DNA of 64,000 bases from Magnolia sinica (lineage: Eukaryota; Streptophyta; Magnoliopsida; Magnoliales; Magnoliaceae): positions 26,634,001 to 26,698,000 of the forward strand of contig NC_080574.1 of NCBI RefSeq assembly GCF_029962835.1. The letters run 5' to 3'. Within the stretch, counting starts at the first letter, position 1; every line of letters starts with the position of its first letter. Shown here in pieces: positions 24,001 to 36,751 of the stretch. A program made the translations under genes and the position numbers. Below the pieces are notes generated by a model. It was not told where the DNA came from and made no database searches. It was given only the letters and a program-made list of their open reading frames with translations.

Positions 24001-27000
24001 TTAGCTAGAAACTTCACCATGGGCATTTTACATGTCCTGCAACTTACCAATCGATGCACAGGTAACATGCGCTTGAAAAGTTCCCAAAACAGGTACCCCA
24101 TCAACTCCTACTCTAGACATTGAGTAGCATGACCAGGGTCCCTGATCTGCAGTACCAATATCCTATTTTAAACATTTGCTCCTACCATCAACAAAAATAA
24201 CGACAGTATCAATAGGCGGTGTCTAGAGTATCAATAACGACAGTATCAATAGGAAACTTTATGGGCGACTCCAGATTTTAGTTCTAGAGTTTCTTGTTCT
24301 CTGATAGAACAGCTAAAGTTACAGGATACACAAACGGAGAGTTCAGGAACCAGGCACAGCATCTTGCCACTAGACCAGTGAGCGAGTGAATTTGCAATAA
24401 ACACCAGAAATACAATTCTTTAGGCATTTCGAAGTGGCATCTGACCCTGACGACTCAATGTTTGATACATGTTGAGTAGCACAGAAACCTTTAAACTTTG
24501 TATTTATTTATTTACTACTACTACCACGACCATTATTACTACTACTACCACTACTATTTGAATGGTAACTTTAACACTAGAACAATGAGTGAATTTGGCA
24601 ATTGGCATCGGATATACAATCATCTAGGCATGTCAAAGTGGCATGGGATGACTCAATGTTTGATGCCATGTTAAGTAGTGACCCGAACAAGCTGGATTTT
24701 ATTTTTCAAACCACTAGCAAATAACAGCAGTTATATCTTGAGAAAGAACAATCAAGATTGATAGAGGGAGAAAAAGAGTAATAATGGTGGTAGCCAGCAA
24801 CAGGAATATACAGACATGAACATATCAGAAACTCTGGTCAATGTACCTGGATAATTTTCAAATGCTAAAAGCTACTTACATCAAGGAAAAGAAAAATGTC
24901 AGGACGTATCAAAAGATTTTCAAGAGCTGTGGCTTGGGATAGGCTCCTGGGGTATCCATCCAAAAGCCAACCATTTTCTTGCGCATCCTGCTGGAACAGA
25001 CGCTCCTTCACCATCTGGATTATCCAAGGCAAATCAGTATCGCTTATAGCAATAGGAGGGTGAGTAAAAGGCCAAAATGGGGCAAGATTAATCTACCGTG
25101 ACAACTATTTCATCTGGAACTAGTTGTCCTTTCTCCATGTATTCTTTGGCTCGTTTTCCATTCGCACTCCCAGCTGCAATCTCCACCCGTAGCAGATCTC
25201 CAGCAGCAATATGGACCAGCCCATACTGCATATATGGGGAGTACTTGATTCAAATTTGTTTTTCTTCAAGGAGCAATGCCGACAAAGGGAATTCATGAAG
25301 AAGTAAAAACAAGTCATTTGCATATGGCAACCCTATGATGCAGAGGAAAGGAGGAAGATCATGATGCTAATGACAATAACAATGATGATGCTAATGACAA
25401 TAACAATGATGAACTAACGGGAAGTGATGAGTTAAGTATCTTACAAATGAGAGGTCATGAAAAAAGCTGCAGCTGCACATGCTTCTAGATATTCATATTA
25501 GGGAATCATCACTCAACACTTGGGATCTCCATAAACAATTCTACCATGATAGTCATACATTAGATACTGGGGAAATCATGCAAATACGTCCATCCAACAT
25601 GTGGCATCCAGAAAACTATCCTAATACTTACCATTCATTTCAGAAATAGTTTCTGTCATTGTTGCATCAAATGTCGTGGGGATCTTTACAGGCTAGATTG
25701 GGTTGCAACAACCATTCCAAAATCTTGTCCCACTCTTCCTACTGTATGTTTCAATGTTCAAAGCCTCACTAACCAAACATGGGTAATAGAACCAAACAAA
25801 GTTCAGTTTAGAAGCCAATAAATGACTTGTAGTAGAGAAACGGGAATTTCCTTTATTGAATCATATTGGTATGAGCATTTGGTCTTCTCATACAGGTCAT
25901 AACCAGATCAAAATAGTCCTCGATAGAGCCGTGAAAAGACAGGAAGAGGCAAACCGCTGACAGAAGACTGAAAATGACAAGAAGAAGAAGAAGAAGAAGA
26001 AGAAGAAAAAGGCAACAATTGAAGAGATATGACTGAAAGGGATTAGACCTGTGTTTTAAAACCTCAAGGTGGCTTGATCCAGCCAGTCAGACACTGTTTT
26101 AGGCTGTTTTGACTCTGAAACCTGCCTAATCTAAAACCATAAAGAAACAGGAAGAATTTAAAAGCAATCTGCTGTTAATGCAGTGATTGGAGTGTATTGT
26201 TTTCAAGTATAAATATTGGATTTGAGCTTCAACCGATGTAGTCAGATTATTTTAAGGGGGGGGGGGGGGGGAGGGAATTTATCCACTGAAGTGTCTGAGT
26301 TATATAGTGACCACAGAGGGGGGAGAAAGAAGTTATCCACTTTAAGTGTCTGGGTTACATGGTGACCACAGACCAGGCCTGTTTTGGTGGCCAGTCCCAA
26401 TCTAAAGATTCTAAACTGGTACAACAGTCCAGCCTGTGTAGCTTTTAAAACACTGCAATAACGGGCACAGTGCTTTTGCTAGACCTCAGCAGTTTACTTT
26501 GTTTTGCGATATCTCTAACTCTCAGAACTTTAAAAGCTTATGAGAGAGAGATAGAGAGAGACCCACTAAAATGACTTGGCATAGCTAAGTCCTGAGCTGA
26601 GCAGTCTGACTTGGGAAGACACTAAAGATGGTTGGCTTTTGACTTCTACTGTTCCTCAATGAACTTTTCACTTTTACAGCATATAAGGTTGTAAATCATC
26701 ATAAACCAATAATATGCATGCATATGCTTTCATATACTGCTTTCATATCAGTATATGAAAGCAGGTGCAGGTGTTTGTGTCTGCTGCATCTGGTATGCCT
26801 AAGGAATATATAATTGCATACATATCCGTGGGTTGGCTGGAAGCCTGGAATCTGTGTTCATGTATATATGCATACATAGACGCTTAAATGGAAAATGCGC
26901 GCTTAAAACACAAATATGAATTTGTTGCACATGTACAGGTATATTGGAATTTTTTAAAGAAGTTTCATAATCATAATCCTACTTACTTTCTTTTTTATAA

Positions 27001-27918
27001 ACTCGCATTGTGTTCCTTTTCCAGATGCAGGAGCCCCCGATATCATAATCTTCAGAGGATCCGGCTTCACAGCTGCTGTTATCTGCTCCCATAATAAGCA
27101 CAGGGCATTTCACAGAAAGCATGTAATATCATTAGAAATAACCACAGTAGCACATGAACTTGTAAAATACGTAGGTTCACATGAGAAATTATCACATGCA
27201 AACGTTGTATTTGAACTTCACATACAGTGTCTTTCCTGCCAACACAGGCACGTCATATGTGTGGGATATACGAGCCATCAAAAGATGGTGGCCACTGGCT
27301 GTCCATTGATTTGGGCAGTGTGACCCACCCAATGACTGTGGCAGCCTGGTTTTCACCGCAGGTGATCTTCATGGTGCAGCCCACATGCTGCCAAAGCTTG
27401 GATGTCCACCACAAGTGTTTTGATGGCAGGAAAAACAGGGTTGTCCGTGAGAATCCAATCCGAAGAATCTCAAAGCCTCAATTTCCCGTTGCAAAAATGA
27501 ATCTCAAAACCTCGATTTCCCATTGCAAAAACCAGCGTAATTTTCCAATGACCAAACACCCACGAATCATTACAACCCAAAAAATAATAATCTCAACATG
27601 CTTCAAGACAAGGCCCTAAAATGAGAATTCAACATCGTATGCAATCATGCAATCTGCATCAAAATCTGACGAAATTGAACGAAATTCAGCACTTACAGGG
27701 GAGATTCGAGAAGCCCGTGATGGTTTCCATTGCAAGTCGATGTGTGCAGAACGGTTCCCACGTTTTAGGGTTCCATCTTGATGGGGAGAAACCCTAGAAA
27801 TGTGCGGCGAAGATAAGAAAGTAATGGCGGGTTTATTACAGGGAGAGAGAGCTGAATAAGAAGAAGAATGCTGGGGCGTTGGCTTTGGAAGAACCGGGAA
27901 ATTGCTCAAGCAAGCCAT
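21019..27918 (-). CDS. AMK2: Plastid-type adenylate kinase, complete gene (7 exons, 307 aa)
   Basis: Catalyses ATP + AMP = 2 ADP; the plant homologue acts in the chloroplast stroma. Seen exons: 27918-27697, 27082-26987, 25225-25097, 25014-24880, 23810-23664, 23464-23390, 21138-21019. All junctions are in phase 0, stop TGA at 21021-21019. Residues 1-74 are Ser/Pro/Arg-rich with few acidic residues, as in a transit peptide. The P-loop [11 protein letters not shown] is at about 90-100. Exon 3 begins [13 protein letters not shown] (AMP site), exon 4 has [10 protein letters not shown] (about 164-173), exon 5 has the LID core [14 protein letters not shown] (206-219) and RFDDTEEK. The length fits the family. 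The last intron (23389-21139) best fits a GC-AG intron: using the nearby GT would delete two conserved residues. Gene assignment is very firm; the subtype AMK2 rests on remembered similarity to Arabidopsis At5g47840. Confidence 0.96.
21450..21565 (+). mobile_element. tRNA-derived SINE, plus orientation
   Basis: GGCCAAGTGGTAGACTCGCA (A box), GGTTCGAGTACC (good B box), TGTGGTAAAATCCCACTCTGG, tail of A residues at 21555-21565. Same family as 1767-1905. It sits in the last intron of the adenylate kinase gene, opposite to the gene. No target duplication was found. Confidence 0.75.
22040..22200 (-). mobile_element. LINE-like 3' fragment, antisense
   Basis: T-rich start, then CCAGTAAATTTATTGAAAGG and a Lys/Gly-codon-poor A-rich stretch typical of the reverse of a plant L1 3' end. 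No ORF of reverse transcriptase is visible. In the last intron of the adenylate kinase gene. Confidence 0.4.
22694..23035. repeat. Tandem duplication, 186-bp period, in the adenylate kinase last intron
   Basis: CGAGAAATTAGAGGCTGTT starts copies near 22694 and 22880. Both contain CCACTATTTTATACA, GGTTTGATGATCCAGA and TAAGATTGGGGGATGTCCC. Confidence 0.85.
24363..24689. repeat. Duplicated 120-bp segment in adenylate kinase intron 4
   Basis: Segments 24363-24482 and 24571-24689 share GAGTGAATTTG, AATACAATTCTTTAGGCAT / ATACAATCATCTAGGCAT, CGAAGTGGCAT and GACTCAATGTTTGAT, separated by an (ACT)n-like stretch at 24516-24555. Confidence 0.7.
25979..26008. repeat. (AAG)n microsatellite
   Basis: About nine AAG units in intron 2 of the adenylate kinase gene. 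A G-run at about 26257-26271 lies nearby. Confidence 0.9.
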
Positions 27919-30900
27919 TGCTGGAACTCTCTCTCTCTCTCTCCCTCTCTCTCACTGTTGAAAGAGTTATGAAGTCCAGACTCCTGATGCATCAGAACTT
28001 TAGAGTGCGGGGCTCATGGTTCGTGAATCCAGACCGTTGATGTTGTTGTCCGTACTGTATGTGGGAGATGATGGAGACCCCCCCTCCATAGTCGAGGTTT
28101 GATCAGTTAACCACAATAGACGGTTAAGAAAAATAAAACGGTAGTTGGCAGTAATGAAGGCTAAAGGTCCAACGTATGGATTTAATCCACCATCTGCTAT
28201 GGGTCCCACAGTATAGACGGTAACGATCAGTAAAACATGGGTCCCACCTGTACAGGATGTGGTGCATCAGCTCATTATTTAGATGCGCGTGAGTTAGGAG
28301 GGTCGCGAATCTGTTACTACCCCCGTGACGTCGCTGTAGATGGACGGTCCTATCAAGGACTGTGGGGCCACTATGATATAATTGTTTATCCAGTCCGTCC
28401 ATCCACTTTGAAAGATCATTTTATATTTTGAAACCAAAAACAAGGTAGATCAACGGCTCAGGTATACCACACCACAGGAAGCAATAATGGCAAACATGAA
28501 TATCAGCTTGATCTAAAACTTCCGTGGCCTCCAATAGATTTTCAACGGTACGCATTCAATCTCTTTCTGTGGTGTAGTTCACTTGAGCATTCGATTTGCT
28601 CATCCCTTAAAAAATGATTTGTCAAAATGAATGGACGGAGAAATCACGGTGGGCCTCACAGATCCCCACAGCTATGATGCACGATTCTGTGCCAGTTAAG
28701 CTCATGGTTCTGTGATCTAGACCGTTGATTTTCATGAGACTTGCAGTGTGTGATTGACGGAACTCTTCCCGACGTTAGATTTTCTTAGACCTTCATCCAC
28801 TTGCCTAAAAATAGACCACGGGGAGAAATAATATCTCCAGATGAAAGTCTGAAGATTGGATGTATAAGATTTCTGATCTGGGTAGATTCTTCCTAATCTT
28901 CTATATGCACTGGGCCCAGTGATATCATCGGTCCGGATCTACCAACCAATGTCCCACCGGTACGGAATAAGTGCATCAGGACGCTGCCATCTTTTGCATC
29001 AGGACGGTGCAACTCCTTTCCCTTGTTAGTTTCACGCTTCCATCACTGGCTTATGGAGTGATCCACGTGGTTCGGGTGAGAGGGATTACACGTTCCTCGA
29101 CCCGAAACTATGCACAGAATACTCGGGTTTTCGGTTCTGATTTGTTGGGCCAATGAATTAGTAATCCAGACGATTGATGTATTGCCTACCCTTGTCATTG
29201 GATTATGGTCCAAAAATCTCTTGAGTTGCAAGAACCATTTTATGAGTTCGATGGAACGGTTGTGTGCTTCTCTTCTTGACTGTCCATTTGCAGGTTAAAC
29301 ATTGAAGGGTCGGGATTGTTATCTCCACCACACTTGAAGTCATATCCCAGCCAAGGTGTTATACAGCAGAACAATGGTCTGGATTACTGATGATTGCCCC
29401 GCTTGTGAGAACCTGAGGCCCGTGTATTCTGTAGAGATCCTCGGTCGAAGATCCTCCCTTTCCTCAGTTAGGTAGATGGATTTTTGAGGAAGGGAACGAA
29501 CCGGCTGTTGTGTATTTGAAGTTTTGAAGAAGCCGTCTGATCTGGTGTCTCTCGGGACCACCTGAATTGCTCTCGTCGAGAGGAGCGTGGCAAACGTGTC
29601 GGGACTGGACTTGCCTGTAACGACATGTCCCGAGCTTACGGGATAAGCTCTGTGGGGTCCACGGTAATGTTTGTATTACAATCACTCCCTGCATTCGTTT
29701 TGCCGAACCATTTCATAACACGGGCGGATATCCAAAATTCAAATAAGCCACTTCATAAGAAATGGTGAGGACGCAAACAAAGGTGGATATGAGCCTCCGA
29801 GGCTCGCTCGTTGGTAACTGTTAGAAAGTGAGTCCTACACGTATTTTTCTCTCCCAAGTTTCAATTTGAATTTTAACTACATTTTTAAATCTCAATTTAA
29901 ACTTCAAAGATGGGTTTGAGATAAAATAAAGAGGAGATCATAATCAGATATTCACATTACTTACCTTTGGATGATCTAAGCCATTGACTATCAATCAAGG
30001 AGATAAAAAAAATTCTACTCCTATAGTTGTTAGGCACACTATTAAACATGTACCATTTATCTTCGACTAATGCAAAAGTTTTAAAGTCGTGTAAACACGA
30101 TCGGTGATCATCGGTCTCATCCCAAACTTATGTGGCAGCCAATAAGGTTTCAGTGGTGGACCCTTAATTCTCATTATTTAGTGATGTGGTTTATTTGAGT
30201 CCTGGATCTCCATTATATTTACACTCATGTCTTAAAATGAGCTGATAAAATAAATGAAGAGAGTGGAAATAATACAAATATCACAACAGGCTTAGTAGAG
30301 CTAGAGCTTGGGTTTATTATGAATTTCTTGTAACCATCTTACGGGCAAGTTACCTCCACGTGGCTGAGATCAGCGCCTGTCTTGAGGTCAACAGGGCAGC
30401 TAAAACGATTGGCCAACAGCACTCAACACGGACCTTGACGCAGGGAAGGATGTGAGGTCGACTTCCTGAGGAATCTACAGAGCTTTTCTGAACTTTTCAT
30501 CTGATAGGCTTTAGGAGTTGCGCACTGAGTTTAATAACTCATTTCAGTTTGCGAGATATGTCTACTTTAAGTTCTGACGGTTCGGATCATCTCCATCTCC
30601 GATTAAGCCTTTTTAAATCCATCTTAGCCATGAAATTATCCATAACTTGCTCTACATCAGTCCTGTAAGCCGCCTATTAAGTGTACCAACCTGATCGAAG
30701 TCTTATGCTCTGAGGTAAGCTTGCCTAAAGAATGGTCCACATGCTGCAGGTTCTTGGCACTCTTATTGGACTCTCAATCCTCTTAAGCATCAATTGCCTG
30801 CAGACTTCTCCACTGAATCCAGCGTGGTGGGGACCAAATAAGCAGAAGTTGCCACCTGGCAATATGTTAGTGGACGATGAAACAAGAACGGCCGGCAAAT

Positions 30901-31036
30901 TGCATGTTTTGGTTTGCTGATGGGGCCATTATAAAATGTCTGGCAGGGGAGCGGATTAGGTGTTGCCCCGGCGTTATCTAAGATGGTGCAGCCCTGGCCC
31001 CACGTCAATGCATGTATTTTATATCCAAGCAGAGGA
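27919..31036. other. Intergenic, upstream of adenylate kinase
   Basis: Probable promoter of the minus-strand adenylate kinase gene near 27919-28300. A decayed foldback-family copy lies at about 28330-28680 (GATGGACGG, CCATCCACTTTGAAAGATCATTTTA, GGTGGGCCTCACAGATCCCC). No other gene was recognised. Confidence 0.55.
27927..27953. repeat. CT/GA microsatellite in the adenylate kinase 5' leader
   Basis: A CT tract directly upstream of the start ATG (27918) that would be a GA tract in the 5' UTR or core promoter of the minus-strand gene. GA/CT tracts are common in plant core promoters and 5' UTRs. Confidence 0.8.
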
Positions 31037-31171
31037 ACGGATTAGATAGAACCCCGGCCTCGCCCACGACGGTACGGCCCTTGCCGCAGGGCCCACCTTG
31101 ATACATGTATTCTTTATCTGCTCTGTGCATCCCCTTTTTCATATTATTTTAATGCATAAGCCCAGAAAGGA

Positions 31172-31706
31172 GGAAACTGATTGGCTACTCCCTGCCACCA
31201 GCCAATGGCTGGTGTTCGGTGCCCTGTGGGACCCACCATGATGTATGTGTTTCATTCATGCCGTCCATCTATTTTTATAGATCATTTTATGGTATTACAC
31301 AAAAAGCGAGGTATATAACGACCTCAAGTGGACCACATTACAGGAAACAATGTCGAATGAACGTCGACCATTAAAAACTTTTTGGGGGCCATAAAAGTAT
31401 TGGATCAAGCTGATCTTTGTTTTTTCCCTTCATCCGGGTCTTTATGACCTAATCAACCGATTGGATGTCAGATAAACAGTACCATGGGCCTCAGGAAGAT
31501 TTAAATGATGGATATCCAGTCACTATTGTTTTCCTGTGGTGTGGTCTACCGAAGATTTATATCCCTCTTATTTTTAGGATAGACACCTAAAATGATCTTT
31601 AAAAATAGATGAACGGAATGGATGAAACATATACATCATGGTGGGGCCCACAGAGAACCAACCACCACCCCGGGGCTGGTGTCAGGGGAGTAGCCAATCC
31701 GTTTCC
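31172..31706. mobile_element. Foldback MITE, GGAAACNGATTGGCTACTCC subfamily, copy 1
   Basis: Inverted ends GGAAACTGATTGGCTACTCC / GGAGTAGCCAATCCGTTTCC, 535 bp. Flanks CAGAAAGGA and CAAAAACAA agree at 6 of 9. Same subfamily as 32987-33523. A second truncated foldback copy lies immediately left (30955-31170). Confidence 0.75.
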
Positions 31707-32986
31707 CAAAAACAAATGGGCGCGGATTCCCTGGATGTTCCTGCCCTGGGAACTTAGGTGGGGCCTATTGTTATGTTTGTGAGAAATCCTCCTTGTGAAT
31801 ATATTTTTTGAGTTATTTTAGGATATATTTTAAAAAACCAACCGTATCCAAACTTCAAATGAGCCGCACTAAAAGGAAATGTGGTTAGGAAAATTGCTAT
31901 TGTTGAAACCTTTTTGGGTTCGGCAATAATGTTTAGATGTCATCCATATCATTAAATACGTCATTCCTATTGGGATGAACTGAAAACAAAAACATTAGAA
32001 TAAACAAAACTTCTGTGACCCTACGAATATTTCAATTGTGGATGTTTAATTATTACGTTTTGGGTTCACTTGTTTTGGGTTCACTTAAACTTTAGCTACG
32101 GTTAATTTTTTACAACATATCTTATAATGAACTCACAAAAAAGATGTACAAGGATGATTTTTTACAAACATCACAATAAGCCCCACCTGGTTCCAGCGCA
32201 GGAGCTTCCTCCGAAAAGCTTTGGCGAAAATCACAACATATCCTCCGAAAAGCTTTGGCAAAAATCCCATCCAAAACAAGAAATAATTGTAGCTTTACGC
32301 GCTGCTTTTTACCCCGCCTAATTTGGTGACGTCCCAGAACCTTACGTATGAAGTTGGACTTTAGGACTAAATTGCCCTTGTTTATTTTGCAAAAGTGAGT
32401 TTTTTTTTTTTTTGTAAAAGTGAGTAGAAAGTTGTTAACAGCAGGATACCTTTGTATTTCGGAATTAATTCATAAAAATAAGGTTTACTTTCGTACTTTA
32501 AGTTTTTTTTGGTTTTTTTACCCAATGAAAAAAGATAGGTAGTACATTGGGTTATACCACGCAAAAGCCCGGAACAAAGTAGATCCAATTCCACGGTACG
32601 CCTAGCCACATGAAATTAGTGATTGAGCCCTCTATCATTAAAAATTTCATAAAGCCCATCCTAATGTACTCATAACGTGTATTTGCCATCTAACCCGTTG
32701 ATAAGGTCACATAATCCTGTGTGTAGGTAACAAACAAATATCATCTAGAGAAAAAACTTTTATAGCTCATCAAAAGTTATTAATGGTCAATCACCACCAT
32801 TTCCGATGCTATGGTCCACCTGAGATTTGGATCTTCTTTATTTTTGGGCCCATGTCATAAAATAACATGAAAAAATGAATGGGCAGCGTGGATATAGAAT
32901 AAGTACGTCACAGTGGACCCCACGGTAAGGGCTGCCCATCTTGGATGAGGCCGAGACCGAATCTAATCCGATCCCGTCTGGTGGAT

Positions 32987-33523
32987 GGAAACGGATTGGC
33001 TACTCCCCCTCCCACCAGCCTGATGGTCGGTGCTACGTAGGCCCCACCATGATGTGTGTATTTCATCCCTGTTGTACATCTATTTTTCCATATCCTTTTA
33101 CGATATAAAACCAAAAATTAGGTGTATCCAAATCTCATGTGGACCACATTACATTACAGAAAACAGTTTTGAATGAATGTTGGCAACTACAAACTTTTTG
33201 GGGGCCATAAAAGTTTTGGATCAAGCTGATATTTGTTTTTCCCTTCATATGGGTCTGTATAACCTAATCAACAGATTGGATGTCAAATAAACAGTACAAT
33301 GGGCCTTAAAAGGATTTTAATGGTGGATATCCAATCACTATTGTTTTCCTGTGGTGTGGCCCACCTGAAATTGATATACCTCTCATTTTTTGTGATCAAG
33401 CCTATAATGATCTATAAAAATGGATGAACGGAATGGATTAAACACATACATCATTGTGGGGCCTACAGAGCACCGACCATCAGCCACCGGGCTGGTGGCA
33501 GGGCGAGTAGCCAATCCGTTTCC
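32987..33523. mobile_element. Foldback MITE, same subfamily, copy 2, with 9-bp TSD
   Basis: Inverted ends GGAAACGGATTGGCTACTCC / GAGTAGCCAATCCGTTTCC. Flanks CTGGTGGAT (32978-32986) and CTGGTAGAT (33524-33532) agree at 8 of 9 positions, which points to a Mutator-like (MULE) transposase. It inserted at the edge of an older copy (about 32590-32977). Confidence 0.85.
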
Positions 33524-33834
33524 CTGGTAGATGCGTTCGTCTGTGGGCGCCATGTTAATGACTTTAATCGGGAGTGCGGAAAGAGGAGATTCCCGGTACC
33601 TCAATTTCCAGTAGTCCTGCGAGATTCATTATTTTTCCACCTAAAAAAATTACTAATAAAAGTCGCCTCCTGCCATGCACGCTTAGCCTAAAGAGAAATA
33701 AAAGAAGGGGTTGTTATTTTAGACAAACTGGCAAAGTTAGACAGTTTATACTCAGAAATTCTAATATGATACATGCAAATTGTATGACTCACTATGTTTA
33801 AATCACAGTTTCAAATTAAGATTGGGTCTGACTA

Positions 33835-34320
33835 TGATGCATGTATTTTATCTACCTTGTTCATATGTTTTGCAGCTCAATTTAAGCCGTGAGCCAAAAA
33901 TACATTGCGAATCCAAAGCTCAAGTGGACAGCACCACATGACAGAATGCGGATTGAATACCTATTGTTTGAAATTTCTTAGCGGACATAGAAGTTTGGAT
34001 AAGCTGATATTACTCTTAGTATAACTTTGTGTGGCCTTATGAACGATAGGTGGCAAGTAAGCATCATAGGTGGGCCTAAAAGGTTTGATAGTTGGTTGTG
34101 TCAGCATCCCTTGATATACATTGATATATTATTATTTAATGACTAGCTTGAGCTTGTAGAGAAAGTGATTATTTAACATAATATCATAGCAGAAGGTCAA
34201 GTGTTTGGATCACAAGTGCAATAAATCTACCTCATTTTTGGGCTTATGCCTGAATGAACTATCAAAATGGATGGACAACACATATAAAATACATATATCA
34301 TGGTTGGCCCCACAACATCC
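33835..34320. mobile_element. Decayed foldback-family MITE
   Basis: GATGCATGTATTTTATCTACC, AAAGCTCAAGTGGACAGCACC and AAATGGATGGACAACACAT with ATATCATGGTTGGCCCCAC at the right. Ends unclear. Confidence 0.5.
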
Positions 34321-34694
34321 AAGCAATCCATGTCCGGTTGAACTACCCTTACCTTTAATTCATGGACACTTTATTCGGCAAAATGGAACTATTGAGTAGC
34401 TTTCTTTGTAATCATCCAACAAATGTCCACATACCTTTTTACACTTATTTTTTTGTGCCCTAACGTGGGTCAATCAAAGGCCGTCACATATCCACACGAA
34501 GTGACCGCAACAGACGCGAAACCTACTTTCTTTCGAAGTAGTGTCAATTATACTTCCTTGTGTGATACGCGTATCGTTATAAATGGAAAGGCACGAACCC
34601 TTATGTTCGCTTTTAGGAAAGTAAATCAACACATGCCATGTGGCCACGATTACCGTGCCCATTAATGTGACAATGTGTCCACCACAACTATATA

Positions 34695-35023
34695 GGCATG
34701 TTTGGATACCATCAAATAAGTTACTTTTTCTACTTATAATAGTAGGTAAGTGACTTATTTTGGATAAATAAGTTTAGTTTATGATTATTTATAAGTAACT
34801 TTTTTACTTGAAAGTACGTAATAACTTTAGCTTATTTTTTTAGATTTTATACTCTTCATAAGTTGTTAAAGGGAGGCATAGGAGATGAACAAGAGAGGGG
34901 AAGCTAATAATTAAGTTGTTTACCAAACATACTTATTTTCTCAATAAGTAAAAACTAAGATAAGTTAGTTATGGCACAAGTAACTTATCTTAAGCAACTT
35001 ACGATCTAAACAGGCTCTAAGAG
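34695..35023. mobile_element. TIR element, superfamily unclear
   Basis: Left GGCATGTTTGGATACC and right GATCTAAACAGGCTC are imperfect inverted ends. Sub-terminal AAGTTAC/GTAACTT motifs are also inverted. Target duplication uncertain. Confidence 0.5.
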
Positions 35024-36361
35024 ACTCACTCATAGAACAAATCTATCACAAATATTGCTATAATATTCTCGGAGAGGCCGTCTCTCACAGTCATTCCGAT
35101 TGGAAGATCTCCCCAGAGATGTTCGGGGAAGCTGTAGTGTTCGAAAATATTATGAAGATCTAAAAATCGGACCAATGTCCAAGTGAACACAACCATAGCT
35201 CGAACCCAGATTTGGAGAGATTGACACATTAGCTCAGTCATGTTTTCTATTCCGTATATCAATTGGAATGAAGAGAATGGTAGGACCTAATAAGGTTTAG
35301 ATCTATGCCTAAATGGTATTGGGTGTCAAATCCTTTTGTCACTTAAGACCATCACCTATAGGATAATTAAGTACATGAGGATGTTTGATTTAGGCTATCC
35401 AACACCTTGAAATGAAGGATGGGGGCTACCATGAGAGTGAACATGGTCGATTTGACACTCCGATTGGCCCATAGGGATTCCCTGTATCTCATTAGGTGGT
35501 CCAAATCCAAAGAAACGTTTGTAGTCCCAGGCCTGATCTATGTAGTTGCCTATCACCATAGACGTTGAGTCGTTGAGATTGATTTGAATTTGACCATTTA
35601 TCTGGTTGTCTTGATCATAGGAATCTTGACATATTTAAGCCTAGTTTTTAATGGACCATGGGTATCTCCACGACAGATTAATTATGAGAAAGAGATCTAA
35701 GAAGCCAGGGAATCTAAATCTGAATAGAGTCATTTCTCCCAATCCAAGTCGCCAGTTTCATAGCAATTAAGTGGATTCTCATATCCAGAACCATGACGTG
35801 ATAGCAAATGATCTAGGATCATCAAGGAAACCTTACCAAGGGTTTCATCGCCTCGATAATTTATAAAAAGAGCAATCAAATAAGAGTTCAAGGCCCTACA
35901 CCAAATACATCAACATATCTTTTAAATTATCTTTCATTTATCTTTCTTAACATACCATAGCGTAGCTAAGTTTTACATAACCACTGCTTAACAACTCCTA
36001 CCACAATACTCTAGGAGTATAAGTAAATTTCTGCAACCTTAAGTTGCCGAACCGTGATCATCTAAGTTTCAATTTTGTTTATCACACTTGCCTCGATTGT
36101 CTATTTCGATGGGCATGTTAAGTATTTTTCCATTACTTTTTTTTTTTTTCATTTGGTTGTCTCATAACTTGTCTATTATAATCAGCATCATTTCTAAATA
36201 TTAATGAAATAAGCAACATTTTGCTTTCTTTAACTTGTATATGTATGCTTATTTATTTGAGAAGTTTATTGAACTTAAAATGTTGGTAAAAGAATAAGTT
36301 TTTAAATTCGTAAGCTCACGTCTATTAACACAAGACAAAAAGAACTCATTTGAAATGGCTA
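35024..36361. other. Unassigned repeat-like sequence, possible old LTR
   Basis: No ORF recognised. TTTATAAAAAGAGCAATC at about 35859 followed by about 200 bases resembles the promoter part of a plant Gypsy LTR, but no second copy is in the window. Confidence 0.3.
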
Positions 36362-36751
36362 ACTCCTACCATTTCACAAATCACTTGAATGGAAGCACAA
36401 ATATTGGTGGTTGAGAATACCCTGGATCTTTAGTTCTAATCTCTAATATGTTCTGTTATGAGATGATCCGAGCCCCTTCAATTCTAAGGTCTGACACCAC
36501 ATTAACCGGATCAGATACGTAAGAGTAAAACTGGCCTGATCTGAAAGATGATGCTTACTCCTACCATTTCACAAATCACTTGAATGGAAGCACAAATATT
36601 GGTGGTTGAGAATACCCTGGATCTTTAGTTTTAATCTCTAATATGTTCTGTTATGAGAAGATTCGAGCCCCTTCAATTCCAAGGTCTGACACCACATTAA
36701 CCGGATCGGATACGTAAGAGTAAAACTGGCCTGATCTGAAAGATGATGCTT
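36362..36751. repeat. 195-bp exact-period tandem duplication containing an LTR end
   Basis: Copies 36362-36556 and 36557-36751 differ at only a handful of bases. Each unit has about 92 bp of flank plus about 103 bp beginning TGTTATGAGA, homologous to the first 103 bp of the 3' LTR at 41819. Confidence 0.9.

Noticed and set aside
34423-34665. 80-codon ORF with balanced composition
   Set aside because: No recognised similarity, overlaps an equally long opposite frame, no splice or promoter context.
35026-35262. 78-codon minus-strand ORF
   Set aside because: No recognisable domain; lies in repeat-like sequence.
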